A DNA stretch of 13,823 bases, from positions 1-13,823 of the forward strand of contig CAYOAD010000108.1 in the NCBI GenBank assembly GCA_964401845.1. Direction: 5' to 3'. The notes below the pieces were generated by a model. It did no database searches. It saw nothing but the letters and a program-made list of their open reading frames with translations, and was not told the origin of the DNA. Origin of the DNA: CAYFKJ01 sp964401845. GTDB taxonomy: Bacteria > Pseudomonadota > Alphaproteobacteria > UBA2966. The translations under genes were made by a program, and so were the position numbers. Of this stretch, positions 1 to 7,302 are shown in pieces (the first letter of the stretch is position 1; each line of letters begins with the position of its first letter).

Positions 1-1171
1 CCTCCCTCCCCTCCTCTGCGGGCCGAATGTGGATGCCGGCGCCCCAATCGTCGTGCTCCCGGCCTTGACGGCTGAGCAGGTGCAGTCGATCCAGGCAGGA
101 GATCAAAAGCCCGCTGGTCTTGGTAATAACGATGCCTGAAGGTATGAACACCGTGTTGTCGGACCCCAGTAGATCCCGGGACAAAACGGCGTTGGCCGGA
201 AGGTCGGCCACGGCACAAAATATCTCACCTTTCCGGGGTTCCGGTGAAGATGGCGCTGAACTTGAACCGGTCGTTTCATCGGGGAGCATCTCCGGGCTGG
301 CCACGGGAGATTTGGCAAGCATCCCCGCAATGTCATCGAGACTCAACAAGCCGGCCTGCTCCAGTTCGTTCAAGCCATCGACGATCTCGCGGGTTTCGTC
401 TTCTTCCAGCGTATCGATCAGGTTGTCGATGGCCGTCACAATCCTGCCCAGGAGATCCGAACCCATCAACTCGTCGCCGATGGCTGTTAATCGCCGCGCA
501 ATCCGGAAGCTTTCTTCATGAAATCCGCTGAACTCTTCCGCATTGAGTTCCATCATCTCCGCTTCGGGCATCCGCGGAGAGGTCCGAGACGCGGAACTAC
601 CAGCGGCCGACGATGCTGATTGAGCGGCCCCGCGGTGCTGCACCTTTGAGTGCTTGGCGAGTGGCTTTGCCGGAATTTCGTCCCCGCCGGCATCTTCCCC
701 CTCCTTAACTCTGGGCCGGGCGACATGGACGCTGCGGTAGTGTTCGACGGAAGATAGCCAGGAGGTATCGGCCATGGCATCCATCACCCATTGCAGTCGG
801 TTGACCAATCCTCGTTTCGAAAGCGGCTTAATCAGAAATGCATTGACGTCGAGCGCCAATGCTTCATCAACGATATGCTTGTCGGAATATCCCGTGACCA
901 GGGCAAACGGGGTCGAGCGCTTCGCCGCCGTGTCTCCCGTACGCACGCAGCGCAACAACTGCAATCCGTCCAACAACGGCATTTTGAAATCGGAGATCAC
1001 GATGGTCGCATCGTTTTACCGATCCTGCAGATAACTCAGCGCCTGCTCGCCGTTCTCCATTTGCTGAATTCTGGGATCGCCCAAACGTGTCAGCATACTT
1101 GCGATGGTTTGCCGGGAAAAATGTTCGTCATCGACCAGGAGGATAGTGCTGAAGGAGAGATCGATATCCAT
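1..1171 (-). pseudogene. Response regulator, receiver plus C-terminal helical/beta module, interrupted by one in-frame stop (partial at window edge)
   Basis: Reading from ATG at 1171, the frame encodes a CheY-like receiver: acidic pair D14-D15 after the ILLV strand, then an in-frame TAA (codon 52, bases 1016-1018). The same frame then continues with VISDFKMP (phosphoacceptor D61), the LVTGYS strand (T93) and FLIKPL (K115). It stays open to base 2, about 390 codons. After the receiver (to about residue 135) comes a Ser/Ala-rich linker, a helical acidic region (about 205-285), and near 313-365 a segment like the small module (DLPANAVLSRDL, then IPSGIVITK) often found at the C-terminus of Asp-response or HD-type regulators. 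Its true end lies outside the window. The start abuts the kinase stop (TAAATG), with an AGGGGAG ribosome site inside the kinase end, so the pair should be coupled. It is the expected acceptor of the kinase's HPt phosphate. As written, only a non-functional 51-residue peptide is made unless the stop is misread, suppressed or a sequence error. A GTG at codon 58 could restart downstream but would lack the receiver's first half. Confidence 0.82.
1016..1018 (-). other. In-frame TAA within the receiver domain
   Basis: The codons read CAG GAT CGG TAA AAC GAT GCG ACC. Both flanks are in the same frame and both are recognisably receiver, so an indel in the adjacent four-base A/T run does not explain it. 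A single substitution from GAA, CAA, AAA, TAC or TAT would. Confidence 0.9.
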
Positions 1172-4100
1172 TTACGGCTCCCCTCCCTTGCCGCCGGTGC
1201 GGCTGAACGCGGAAACACGTTCCCGCTCCCGGATCGACGCCGGCACTTGCTCCTCGATACGGGCCCAGTCGCCGTCGATGGCGCTGCTTTCCAAACCGTC
1301 CAGCAGATGCCACAGGATCGTGGCGCCGGTGGCGCCCGCGGCGCTCTTGGCGGCATGGGCTGCATCCTCCACTTTCCGGGCGTCCCGCGCCTCCACACCG
1401 GCGTCGATTTCGTCGAAATACGGCGTGACGAATTCGAGGAAGGTGCGGATGTGGGCGTACAGACCGTCCTCGTCTTCCTCGATCAACTCGTAGAGTTTAG
1501 CGAGGTCGATAGGCGGCTTCACGTCCTCATGGTCGGTGGACGACAGCGGCGCAACAGTGTCGGATGCCTCTTCCGGCGTCCTCGGGAACCAGTGGCCCAG
1601 GCAAGTCATCAGACTTTCGGTGGTTAAAGGCTTGGCCAGAAACTCATCCATGCCCGCCTCGAAACATTCTTCCTTCTGCTCGGCCGAGGTTCGACCTGAG
1701 ACGCCGATTATCAGAACCCTCTCCGACGAACCTTCCTCGAGCCTGCGTATTCGACGGGAAAGATCGAGACCATTCATATCCGGCATGACGACATCGACGA
1801 GCAGGGCGGCATAACTTCCTGCCCTGAACAGTTCCAGCGCCTTTTCCCCACTGTCGGCAAGATCACAACTTATTCCGGCTTTCTTCAATTGCTTGCTTAT
1901 GACCATCAGGTTTATTTGCGCGTCGTCGACCACGAGTACGGATCCATCGAGGGCGATTTGGTCAGGTTGCGGGCCGGGCGTCGTCAGTTTCTCCAACAGG
2001 GCGAGGAGATCGTTTTCCTCGAACGGCTTGATCACCACGCGGTCCATTCCGGCGTCAAGACAGGAGTCGATCTCGCGCTTGGTGGCGCCGGCGGTTAGGC
2101 CGACGATGGGGATTTGGTCCAGCGGCGCCTCAAGGGAGCGAATTCGCCGCGTCGCCTCGAGACCGTCCATGCCCGGCATATGGCGGTCCATGATGACGGC
2201 ATCGAATTCGTCATCCTGCAACGCCTGAAGCGCATCAATGCCGTTGACTGCATTGGTCACTTTATGGCCCGCACGGGAAAGCGTTTTGTCGACGACATCG
2301 CGATTGGTGGCATTGTCCTCGACCTGAAGAATTCGCAACATCCTTTTGGGTACCAGCCTTGGACCCGTAGCGCGGCTTTTCCGTCTAACTTTGCGGACGG
2401 AATCCAAATCGGTTTCCGCGTCGATGCCGATTTTCGCAAGAAAAGTGAAGGTGCTCCCCTTCCCCACTTCACTTTCCAAGACGATCGTTCCTCCCATTAA
2501 TTGCACAAGGTGGCGGCAAATCGAGAGCCCCAACCCCGTACCGCCCTGGCGGCGAGAGATTTCGATCGATGCCTGAACGTAGGCGTCGAAAAGCGATTCC
2601 CGGAGGTTGTCGGGGATACCATGGCCGGTGTCGATGACGTCGAAGCTTATTTCCACCTGGTCGCTGGTCGTCTTTCTGCAGGCGACCTCGACGCTGATGG
2701 ACCCATGATCAGTAAATTTGATGGCGTTGCTGAGCAGGTTCAGGATGATTTGCCGCAGCCGATGGGGGTCACCCGTCAGAACGGGCGGCACTCGGGGATC
2801 GACATTGAAATCGATCTTGAGGTCCTTGGCCTCGGCCCGGGGCCGCATAATCGCAACGGCGTAGGAAACGACATCCTCCAGGTGGAACGGGATGATTTCC
2901 AGTTCAAGCCGGCCGGCCTCCAGTTTGGAGATATCCAACAGATCGTCGACAATGGACAGCAATTCCTGGCCGGAATAAACAATGGCATCAACGCACTCGC
3001 GAGCCTCTCCGTTCTCGACCATGTCCTGAAGCAGGTGGGCCATGCCCAACACGCCGTTCATGGGCGTGCGAACCTCATGGCTCACGACGGCGACGAAATC
3101 GCTTTTCGATCGCGACAGCGCCTCGGCTTCTTCCTTGGCCGTCCTCAATTCGTCTTCGGCACGGTTCCTCTCCGTGACATCGGTCAGCGTCGTCACCGAC
3201 CCGCCTCCTTCCAGCGGGGATTTTCGGACATGCAGGGTGCGGCCGTTGGGCGGCTTGGTTTCACGCTCGACGTAAGCGTCGGACATCATTTCAGCGTAGC
3301 GTTGCTGAGCCGCTTCCTCGGCGTCGCCCGAACCGTAAAAGCCTTTCCGGGCGGAGTGACGAATGACCTCCATGATGGGCGTACCGATTTTTGCGACTTC
3401 GGGATCAAGGCCGGAAAGATCGAAATAACGCTGGTTGAACATGGCATAGCGGCCCTCGTCATCCAGCACGAAAATGCCGTCCGACATGTTCGTCAACGCC
3501 ACGCTTAATTGCGCTTCCTTCTCGGCTAGATTTCGTTCGGTCGTCACGCGGCCGGTGATGTCCGTGCTGGTCACGACAAAGCCGCCGGCCGGGATGGGAA
3601 TGCTGACGACATCAAGATGTCGCCCGCTCGGGCGGGCGAATTCGCGCCGCCAGACGTTGACCATCCGCCCCGGATCCTTCACGACTTTCAGGCGCTCCGG
3701 CGCCTCATCGCCATAGTCAAGCCTCATCGTCGTGCCGACGACGTCATCGAACGTCGCGTCGTCGGTAAAGACTTCCGGCGGCAGGTCGAAATGCTTCATG
3801 TAGTTGGCATTGTAGGTCACCAGATTCCACTCGCCGTCGTACATGGTCAGTCCCTGTGCCATGTTCTCGAGGATGAGTTCAAGGATCCGCTTTTTTTCAC
3901 GGGCGTCGCGCTCCGCCAAAATCCTTTCCGTAACGTCCAGATTAACGGCGCCGATGGCCCGGACCTCGCCCTTCTCGTCGACGATGGGAAATTTGTTGAT
4001 CAATGCTTGCCGCACGCTGCCGTCGGCGGTGGGAATTTCGAACTCGCGCATGACCGGTTTCTTCGATTGCACGACCTCTTGGTCGTGCTGCCGGTAGCGC

Positions 4101-5200
4101 TCCGCCAATTCCTTCGGATAGATGTCAAATTGGGTCTTGCCGACGATCTCGTCGGAGGTCAGGCCCATCACGTCCTCGACGAACTTATTGACCTCGAGAT
4201 AGCGGCCCTCGGTGTCCTTCAGATAGATGTACGTGGGAGAGTTGTCCATCAGGGAACGCAACCGCGTGTCGCTTTCCCGCAGAGCTTGCTCGGCCTGTTT
4301 TCGCTTTGTTATGTCGGTGAAGGAACGGACGAAGCCGCCTCCGGCCACCCGTTTTCCCCGCGCCTCCACAATGGTCCCGTCAGGCATGGTTTGTTCGAAA
4401 ACCGAATCGGCGTCGCGCCCGGCGATTTGCTCGACCCTTTGCCTGACATGTTCCTCGACATCCCCTTCCGGCTTGGGATAAAGACCCTGCTCCATCAGAT
4501 AGCGATAGGTGTCATGCATGGTGGGCCGCGTCGCCATCAACTCGTCCGGCAGTTTCCTCAGGTCGACATAGCGCTGGTTCCAGACGAGGGCCCTCATATC
4601 CTTGTCATACAGCATGATGCCCTGATCGACGTTTTCCAACGCCACCTCGAGCAACGCCTTCTGCCGCGCCAGTTCAGATTCGATATTCTTCCGCTCCGTG
4701 ACGTCCATCACGGTTCCGACCATGCGAACGGCCTCTCCCTCGCTGTTACGCTCGACGGCAAATCCTTTGGTTTGCAGCCATACCGTTTCGCCGCTCTTGG
4801 TTATGGCGCGATATTCGGCAACATAGTGCTTCAGTTCGCCCGCGCGGTACTTGCGGCCGACATCCAGAACCCAGTCGCGATCCTCGGGATGAAGGGAATC
4901 CCGCCATACCTGCTGGTTGTCGTCGATTTCCCCCGGTTCGTAACCCAAAATTTCCGACCAGCGTTCATTGACGGCGCTGTGCTTCGTTTGGAAATTGACG
5001 TCCCAATATCCGAGATCACCGCCCTGCAATACCAACTCAAGTCGGTTGGCGACCTGGCCGTCATCCGAATTCAGTTCGAGGGAGACGTCCTCCCTTCCCG
5101 TGAGGTCGCTGATGCGTTGCTGGGCTGCCAAAAGCTCGGCGACGAGCTCTTTTTTCGTCCGCCTCATCAAGCGCTGCGCGCTCGGTGCCGACCCGTCCAT
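1172..5200 (-). CDS. Multi-PAS hybrid sensor histidine kinase with two receivers and HPt
   Basis: This 1342-residue protein is a cytoplasmic phosphorelay kinase; no membrane segment or signal peptide is visible. Domains in order: PAS (about 52-170), PAS_7-like (185-300), PAS (311-428), PAS_7-like (437-553), PAS_7-like (564-680), and HisKA with H708 in VVSHEVRTP. The HATPase has the N box around N821/N825, G1 DTGHGIP at 857-863 and G2 GGTGLGLSIC at 886-895. Receiver 1 has E961-D962, D1005 and K1058; receiver 2 has D1092-D1093, D1136 and K1190. The HPt carries H1282 in AAHAAKSAAG. All phosphotransfer residues are present, so the kinase looks intact. The three PAS_7 copies share an ending of GG-x-V-x-(S/T)-x-TD-x-T, suggesting internal duplication. 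The ligand is unknown. The start at 5200 has a G-rich ribosome site (GGGGGGAA) upstream; M12 has none. A candidate promoter lies just beyond the rpsI terminator. The interrupted regulator follows directly. Confidence 0.95.
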   Translation of the reverse strand: MDGSAPSAQRLMRRTKKELVAELLAAQQRISDLTGREDVSLELNSDDGQVANRLELVLQGGDLGYWDVNFQTKHSAVNERWSEILGYEPGEIDDNQQVWRDSLHPEDRDWVLDVGRKYRAGELKHYVAEYRAITKSGETVWLQTKGFAVERNSEGEAVRMVGTVMDVTERKNIESELARQKALLEVALENVDQGIMLYDKDMRALVWNQRYVDLRKLPDELMATRPTMHDTYRYLMEQGLYPKPEGDVEEHVRQRVEQIAGRDADSVFEQTMPDGTIVEARGKRVAGGGFVRSFTDITKRKQAEQALRESDTRLRSLMDNSPTYIYLKDTEGRYLEVNKFVEDVMGLTSDEIVGKTQFDIYPKELAERYRQHDQEVVQSKKPVMREFEIPTADGSVRQALINKFPIVDEKGEVRAIGAVNLDVTERILAERDAREKKRILELILENMAQGLTMYDGEWNLVTYNANYMKHFDLPPEVFTDDATFDDVVGTTMRLDYGDEAPERLKVVKDPGRMVNVWRREFARPSGRHLDVVSIPIPAGGFVVTSTDITGRVTTERNLAEKEAQLSVALTNMSDGIFVLDDEGRYAMFNQRYFDLSGLDPEVAKIGTPIMEVIRHSARKGFYGSGDAEEAAQQRYAEMMSDAYVERETKPPNGRTLHVRKSPLEGGGSVTTLTDVTERNRAEDELRTAKEEAEALSRSKSDFVAVVSHEVRTPMNGVLGMAHLLQDMVENGEARECVDAIVYSGQELLSIVDDLLDISKLEAGRLELEIIPFHLEDVVSYAVAIMRPRAEAKDLKIDFNVDPRVPPVLTGDPHRLRQIILNLLSNAIKFTDHGSISVEVACRKTTSDQVEISFDVIDTGHGIPDNLRESLFDAYVQASIEISRRQGGTGLGLSICRHLVQLMGGTIVLESEVGKGSTFTFLAKIGIDAETDLDSVRKVRRKSRATGPRLVPKRMLRILQVEDNATNRDVVDKTLSRAGHKVTNAVNGIDALQALQDDEFDAVIMDRHMPGMDGLEATRRIRSLEAPLDQIPIVGLTAGATKREIDSCLDAGMDRVVIKPFEENDLLALLEKLTTPGPQPDQIALDGSVLVVDDAQINLMVISKQLKKAGISCDLADSGEKALELFRAGSYAALLVDVVMPDMNGLDLSRRIRRLEEGSSERVLIIGVSGRTSAEQKEECFEAGMDEFLAKPLTTESLMTCLGHWFPRTPEEASDTVAPLSSTDHEDVKPPIDLAKLYELIEEDEDGLYAHIRTFLEFVTPYFDEIDAGVEARDARKVEDAAHAAKSAAGATGATILWHLLDGLESSAIDGDWARIEEQVPASIRERERVSAFSRTGGKGGEP

Positions 5201-5266
5201 TTGGATTCCCCCCCAGGAATTCGCACGGCTGCGACACTTAATCCAGCGTCGCCGATATATCGAATG

Positions 5267-5295
5267 ATTTTATCGGCAATACCACCCTGACGCAA
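5267..5295 (-). promoter_or_regulatory. Candidate promoter for the histidine kinase gene
   Basis: On the minus strand TTGCGT (5290-5295) is followed by a 17-base spacer and TAAAAT (5267-5272). The -10 matches 5 of 6, the -35 only its TTG. The -35 touches the U-tract of the rpsI terminator, so the kinase would restart transcription immediately after ribosomal-protein termination. A perfect palindrome CGATATATCG (5253-5262) falls at the expected transcription start, and GCCGAT/ATCGGC arms (5251-5256, 5272-5277) surround it, which could be an operator. Confidence 0.4.
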
Positions 5296-5328
5296 AAAAG
5301 GGCCCGCCAACCGGCGAGCCCTTTTCTT
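5293..5328 (-). terminator. Rho-independent terminator of rplM-rpsI
   Basis: The stem arms are 5313-5321 and 5300-5308 with a 4-base loop. In the minus-strand RNA all nine positions pair, one as G-U, and six U follow. Read on the plus strand the same position is a C-A mismatch, so the hairpin is better built for the minus strand, matching the rpsI stop 20 bases upstream. Confidence 0.9.
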
Positions 5329-5347
5329 TGCCGTATGTTCGCGGCGC

Positions 5348-5896
5348 TTAACGCTTCGAGAACTGGAAGCTGCGGCGGGCCTTGGCGCGACCGTACTTCT
5401 TACGCTCGACGACGCGGGCGTCGCGGGTCAGGAAGCCGCCCTTCTTCAGGACCGGACGCAAGGTCGGTTCGAAGTTCACCAGGGCGCGGCTGATGCCGTG
5501 GCGCACGGCGCCGGCCTGACCGCTCAGGCCACCGCCCGTTACCGTGCAGACCAGGTCGTACTGGTTGACGCGGTCGACGGCGGCGAAGGGCTGGTTGATC
5601 AACATGCGCAGCACGGGGCGGGCGAAGTAGGTCTCCCCCTCCCGGCCGTTGACCGAGATCTTGCCGCTGCCGGGCTTGATCCAGACGCGGGCGACGGCGT
5701 TCTTGCGCTTGCCGGTGGCGTAGGCGCGGCCCTGCTCGTCGATCTTGGGTTCGGCGATTTCAACGACTTCGGGCTGTACCGGCGCGGCGTCGGCCGGTGC
5801 GTCGGCCGTTGCTTCGGCCGCGGCCTCTTCGGCGGCGGCGGGCGGGTTTTCCGTCAGCTCCTTAAGATCGGCCAGCGTGTGCTCTTCATCGGCCAT
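5348..5896 (-). CDS. rpsI: 30S ribosomal protein S9
   Basis: This small-subunit protein has a C-terminal tail that reaches toward the P-site tRNA. Its core begins near residue 59 with YATGKRKNAVARVWIKPGSG, and contains the GGGLSGQAGAVRHGISRAL segment and the basic end RRSFQFSKR, where the terminal SKR is the conserved tRNA-contacting tail. The protein has 182 residues against about 130 in E. coli; the extra roughly 52 residues are an N-terminal Ala/Glu/Asp-rich extension (AAAEEAAAEATADAPADAAP), a kind of extension I associate with alphaproteobacterial S9. Its ATG lies 2 bases after the rplM stop, with an AAGAGGAG ribosome site inside rplM, so translation is coupled. It is cotranscribed with rplM and ends at a rho-independent terminator. 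Confidence 0.98.
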   Translation of the reverse strand: MADEEHTLADLKELTENPPAAAEEAAAEATADAPADAAPVQPEVVEIAEPKIDEQGRAYATGKRKNAVARVWIKPGSGKISVNGREGETYFARPVLRMLINQPFAAVDRVNQYDLVCTVTGGGLSGQAGAVRHGISRALVNFEPTLRPVLKKGGFLTRDARVVERKKYGRAKARRSFQFSKR

Positions 5897-5898
5897 GC

Positions 5899-6363
5899 TC
5901 AGGCGCTCCTCTTATTCTTGGGGTTCATGGCGGCGACATCCAGCGTTTCGGGCTGTTGGGCCTCGTGGGGATGGTCGGTGCCGGCGTAAACCCGCAGGTT
6001 CTTCATCTGTTGGCGTCCCATCGGCGTGCGCGGGAGCATGCGTTGAACGGCCTTGAACACGACCCGGTCGGGGTGGTTGCCGTCGAGCACTTTGTCGGCG
6101 GTGCGGCTCTTGATGCCGCCCGGATAACCGGTGTGCCAGTGGTAGGTCTTGTCCGTCCGCTTGCGGCCGGTGAGATGGACCTTGCCGGCATTGACGACGA
6201 CAACGTTGTCACCGCAATCGATGTTCGGCGTATAGGAGGGCTTGTGCTTGCCCCTGAGGCGCGTGGCTATAACCGACGCGAGACGGCCCAGAACCAGGCC
6301 TTCGGCATCGATCAGGATCCACTTTTTCTCCACCTCGGAGGGTTTGGCGGAATATGTCTTCAT
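5899..6363 (-). CDS. rplM: 50S ribosomal protein L13
   Basis: This early-assembling large-subunit protein begins with the family-typical MKTYSAKPSEVEKKWILIDAE and carries GRLAS, RGKHKPSYTP, the GDNVVVVNA strand, TGRKRTDKTYHWHTGYPGG and the AVQRMLPRTPMG motif. It has 154 residues, slightly longer than E. coli L13 (142), which is normal. It is the first gene of the rplM-rpsI unit. The upstream region is AT-rich, with a candidate promoter about 110 bases before the start, leaving a leader of roughly 100 bases; whether L13 or S9 autoregulates through it cannot be told from sequence. The ribosome site is weak (AGAGTGA). Confidence 0.98.
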   Translation of the reverse strand: MKTYSAKPSEVEKKWILIDAEGLVLGRLASVIATRLRGKHKPSYTPNIDCGDNVVVVNAGKVHLTGRKRTDKTYHWHTGYPGGIKSRTADKVLDGNHPDRVVFKAVQRMLPRTPMGRQQMKNLRVYAGTDHPHEAQQPETLDVAAMNPKNKRSA

Positions 6364-6471
6364 GACGTCACTCTAATCTGAAGCACCGGCCCGATGCCGG
6401 CGCACGCTTCCGATAAAGTCGGAATTTCGGGGAAAAAGACCACCCACGGCGGCCCCCTTCAACGGCGGCGG

Positions 6472-6499
6472 AGTATGTCAGAAATTTTCGTTCAGTCAA
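6472..6499 (-). promoter_or_regulatory. Candidate sigma70-type promoter of rplM-rpsI
   Basis: On the minus strand TTGACT (6494-6499, 5 of 6 matches) is followed by a 16-base spacer and CATACT (6472-6477, 4 of 6). Upstream are A/T tracts consistent with an UP element. It is placed about 110 bases before the rplM start. Confidence 0.55.
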
Positions 6500-6536
6500 T
6501 CACAAAAATATGCGTAATATCAGAGAGTTATATTAA

Positions 6537-6552
6537 CGGTATTATAATACCG
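6537..6552. repeat. Perfect 16-bp palindrome upstream of rplM
   Basis: CGGTATTATAATACCG is its own reverse complement with no loop, which suits a dimeric DNA-binding protein better than an RNA hairpin. It contains TATAAT on both strands but no convincing -35 at the right distance on either. It lies about 40 bases upstream of the candidate rplM -35. Confidence 0.85.
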
Positions 6553-6589
6553 CCGACCAAGCCATTCCGAATAAAGGATTATGTGGATA

Positions 6590-7033
6590 TCAGTCCAAAT
6601 CCCGGTCCGGCGGGATGGAATAGGTGGCGGTGACGTGGGCCACGGGATCGTCATCGCCCATCGTCAGCAGGGTTACCTCACCCACCGCCAAACGCCGGCC
6701 CAGCTTCAGGATGGAGGCCTCGGCGATGATGTCCGCCGGCTTGGGACGCCGGAGAAAATTGCAGTTCAGGCTGGTTGTGACCGCCAGTTCAACCCGGCCG
6801 ATCATACCGAGCACGACGGCGTACATGGCGGCATCGGCCAGCCCCATCATGGCGGGTCCGGACACCGTGCCACCGGGACGCAGGACATCGTCACTGGTGT
6901 TGAGGCGCAGGCGGGCATGGCCGTGGCCGATTTCCTCGGCGACGATGCCGAAGATATCCATGAACGGCAGTTGCTCGACCGCCAAATCATGGAATTCATC
7001 CGTCGTGATACGCGGTGATTTCGTGCTGCTCAT
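6590..7033 (-). CDS. PaaI-family hotdog thioesterase
   Basis: This 147-residue single hotdog domain is the usual length of PaaI/YdiI-like acyl-CoA thioesterases, which hydrolyse CoA thioesters in the cytoplasm. The hotdog helix region reads RPGGTVSGPAMMGLADAAMY (52-71), where D67 sits at the usual catalytic acid position. The common HGG of the family is replaced by SGP (58-60), so substrate and rate cannot be assigned. The rest fits the beta-sheet pattern (LAVTTSLNCNFLRRP, then the C-terminal VAHVTATYSI strand). The start has AGAGGG about 14 bases upstream. It lies upstream of rplM on the same strand but probably has separate transcription, since a promoter intervenes, and it is divergent from the crotonase operon. 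Confidence 0.9.
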   Translation of the reverse strand: MSSTKSPRITTDEFHDLAVEQLPFMDIFGIVAEEIGHGHARLRLNTSDDVLRPGGTVSGPAMMGLADAAMYAVVLGMIGRVELAVTTSLNCNFLRRPKPADIIAEASILKLGRRLAVGEVTLLTMGDDDPVAHVTATYSIPPDRDLD

Positions 7034-7225
7034 GCCAAGCCATCAACCCTCTCGATTGCAGCAATGCCCGGGGCGGGCTGTCGCCGGGATGCCGGTGCCC
7101 GAACCGTCCGCCGCAGGCACCGCAGAAACTGCACTGAAGTATAAAGTTGTTCAAGGCCAACTTCGACCGATTGTGGCAGCACCAAGTTCTAGCGGCGCTC
7201 CTCACATCGGACGATTATTGGCTCT

Positions 7226-7253
7226 TTGCGTGAAATTGGCCTCGGGCTATCAT
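7226..7253 (+). promoter_or_regulatory. Candidate promoter of the crotonase/CoA-binding/sulfhydrylase operon
   Basis: TTGCGT (7226-7231) is followed by a 16-base spacer and TATCAT (7248-7253, 5 of 6 matches to the -10). The -35 matches only TTG. The expected transcription start near 7260 leaves about 43 bases of leader before the ATG at 7303. The remainder of the divergent gap 7034-7302 shows no gene. Confidence 0.45.
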
Positions 7254-7292
7254 TCCGCCGTCATGCCAGTGCAATCACCCAGCGGCGGAATG
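7251..7292 (+). repeat. 10-bp inverted repeat in the operon leader
   Basis: CATTCCGCCG (7251-7260) and CGGCGGAATG (7283-7292) are exact reverse complements separated by 22 bases. The right arm reaches the purine-rich stretch that would serve as ribosome site for the gene starting at 7303, and the left arm overlaps the -10/start region, so it may be an operator pair or, less surely, an RNA stem. Confidence 0.7.
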
Positions 7293-7302
7293 GGATCGTT
7301 CG

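Larger units (their letters stand above)
6364..6589. promoter_or_regulatory. rplM: AT-rich upstream region of rplM
   Basis: No gene is visible in these 226 bases. Roughly 6478-6590 is markedly AT-rich against the GC-rich surroundings and holds a candidate rplM promoter and a 16-bp palindrome; A/T runs just upstream of the -35 could act as an UP element. The hotdog thioesterase stop lies at its far end. Confidence 0.6.

Noticed and set aside
1011..1020. Frameshift as the cause of the interrupted regulator
   Set aside because: The four-base homopolymer beside TAA tempted this reading, but the frame is the same on both sides of the stop, so no net indel is needed.
791..1627. 278-codon plus-strand open frame at the kinase/regulator junction
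   Set aside because: The opposite strand encodes the HPt end and the receiver with intact motifs; this frame is a shadow.
2501..3508. 335-codon plus-strand open frame within the kinase
   Set aside because: It is also antisense to confirmed HisKA/HATPase/PAS sequence, with no domain features.
3617..5290. 557-codon open frame on the plus strand opposite the kinase gene
   Set aside because: It lies entirely antisense to a well-conserved multi-domain kinase; its translation is low-complexity and matches no family, as expected of the GC-biased complementary strand.
6537..6552. TATAAT in the palindrome as the rplM -10
   Set aside because: No acceptable -35 lies 15-19 bases away on either strand; the TTGACT/CATACT pair nearer the gene is better.
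7093..7122. CGGTGCC/GGCACCG 7-bp inverted repeat upstream of the thioesterase
   Set aside because: It has a 16-base loop, no T tract and GC-only composition; likely chance in GC-rich DNA.
7034..7302. SAM riboswitch ahead of the metY operon
   Set aside because: I looked for SAM-II type conserved blocks and saw none; the leader after the predicted start is also too short.
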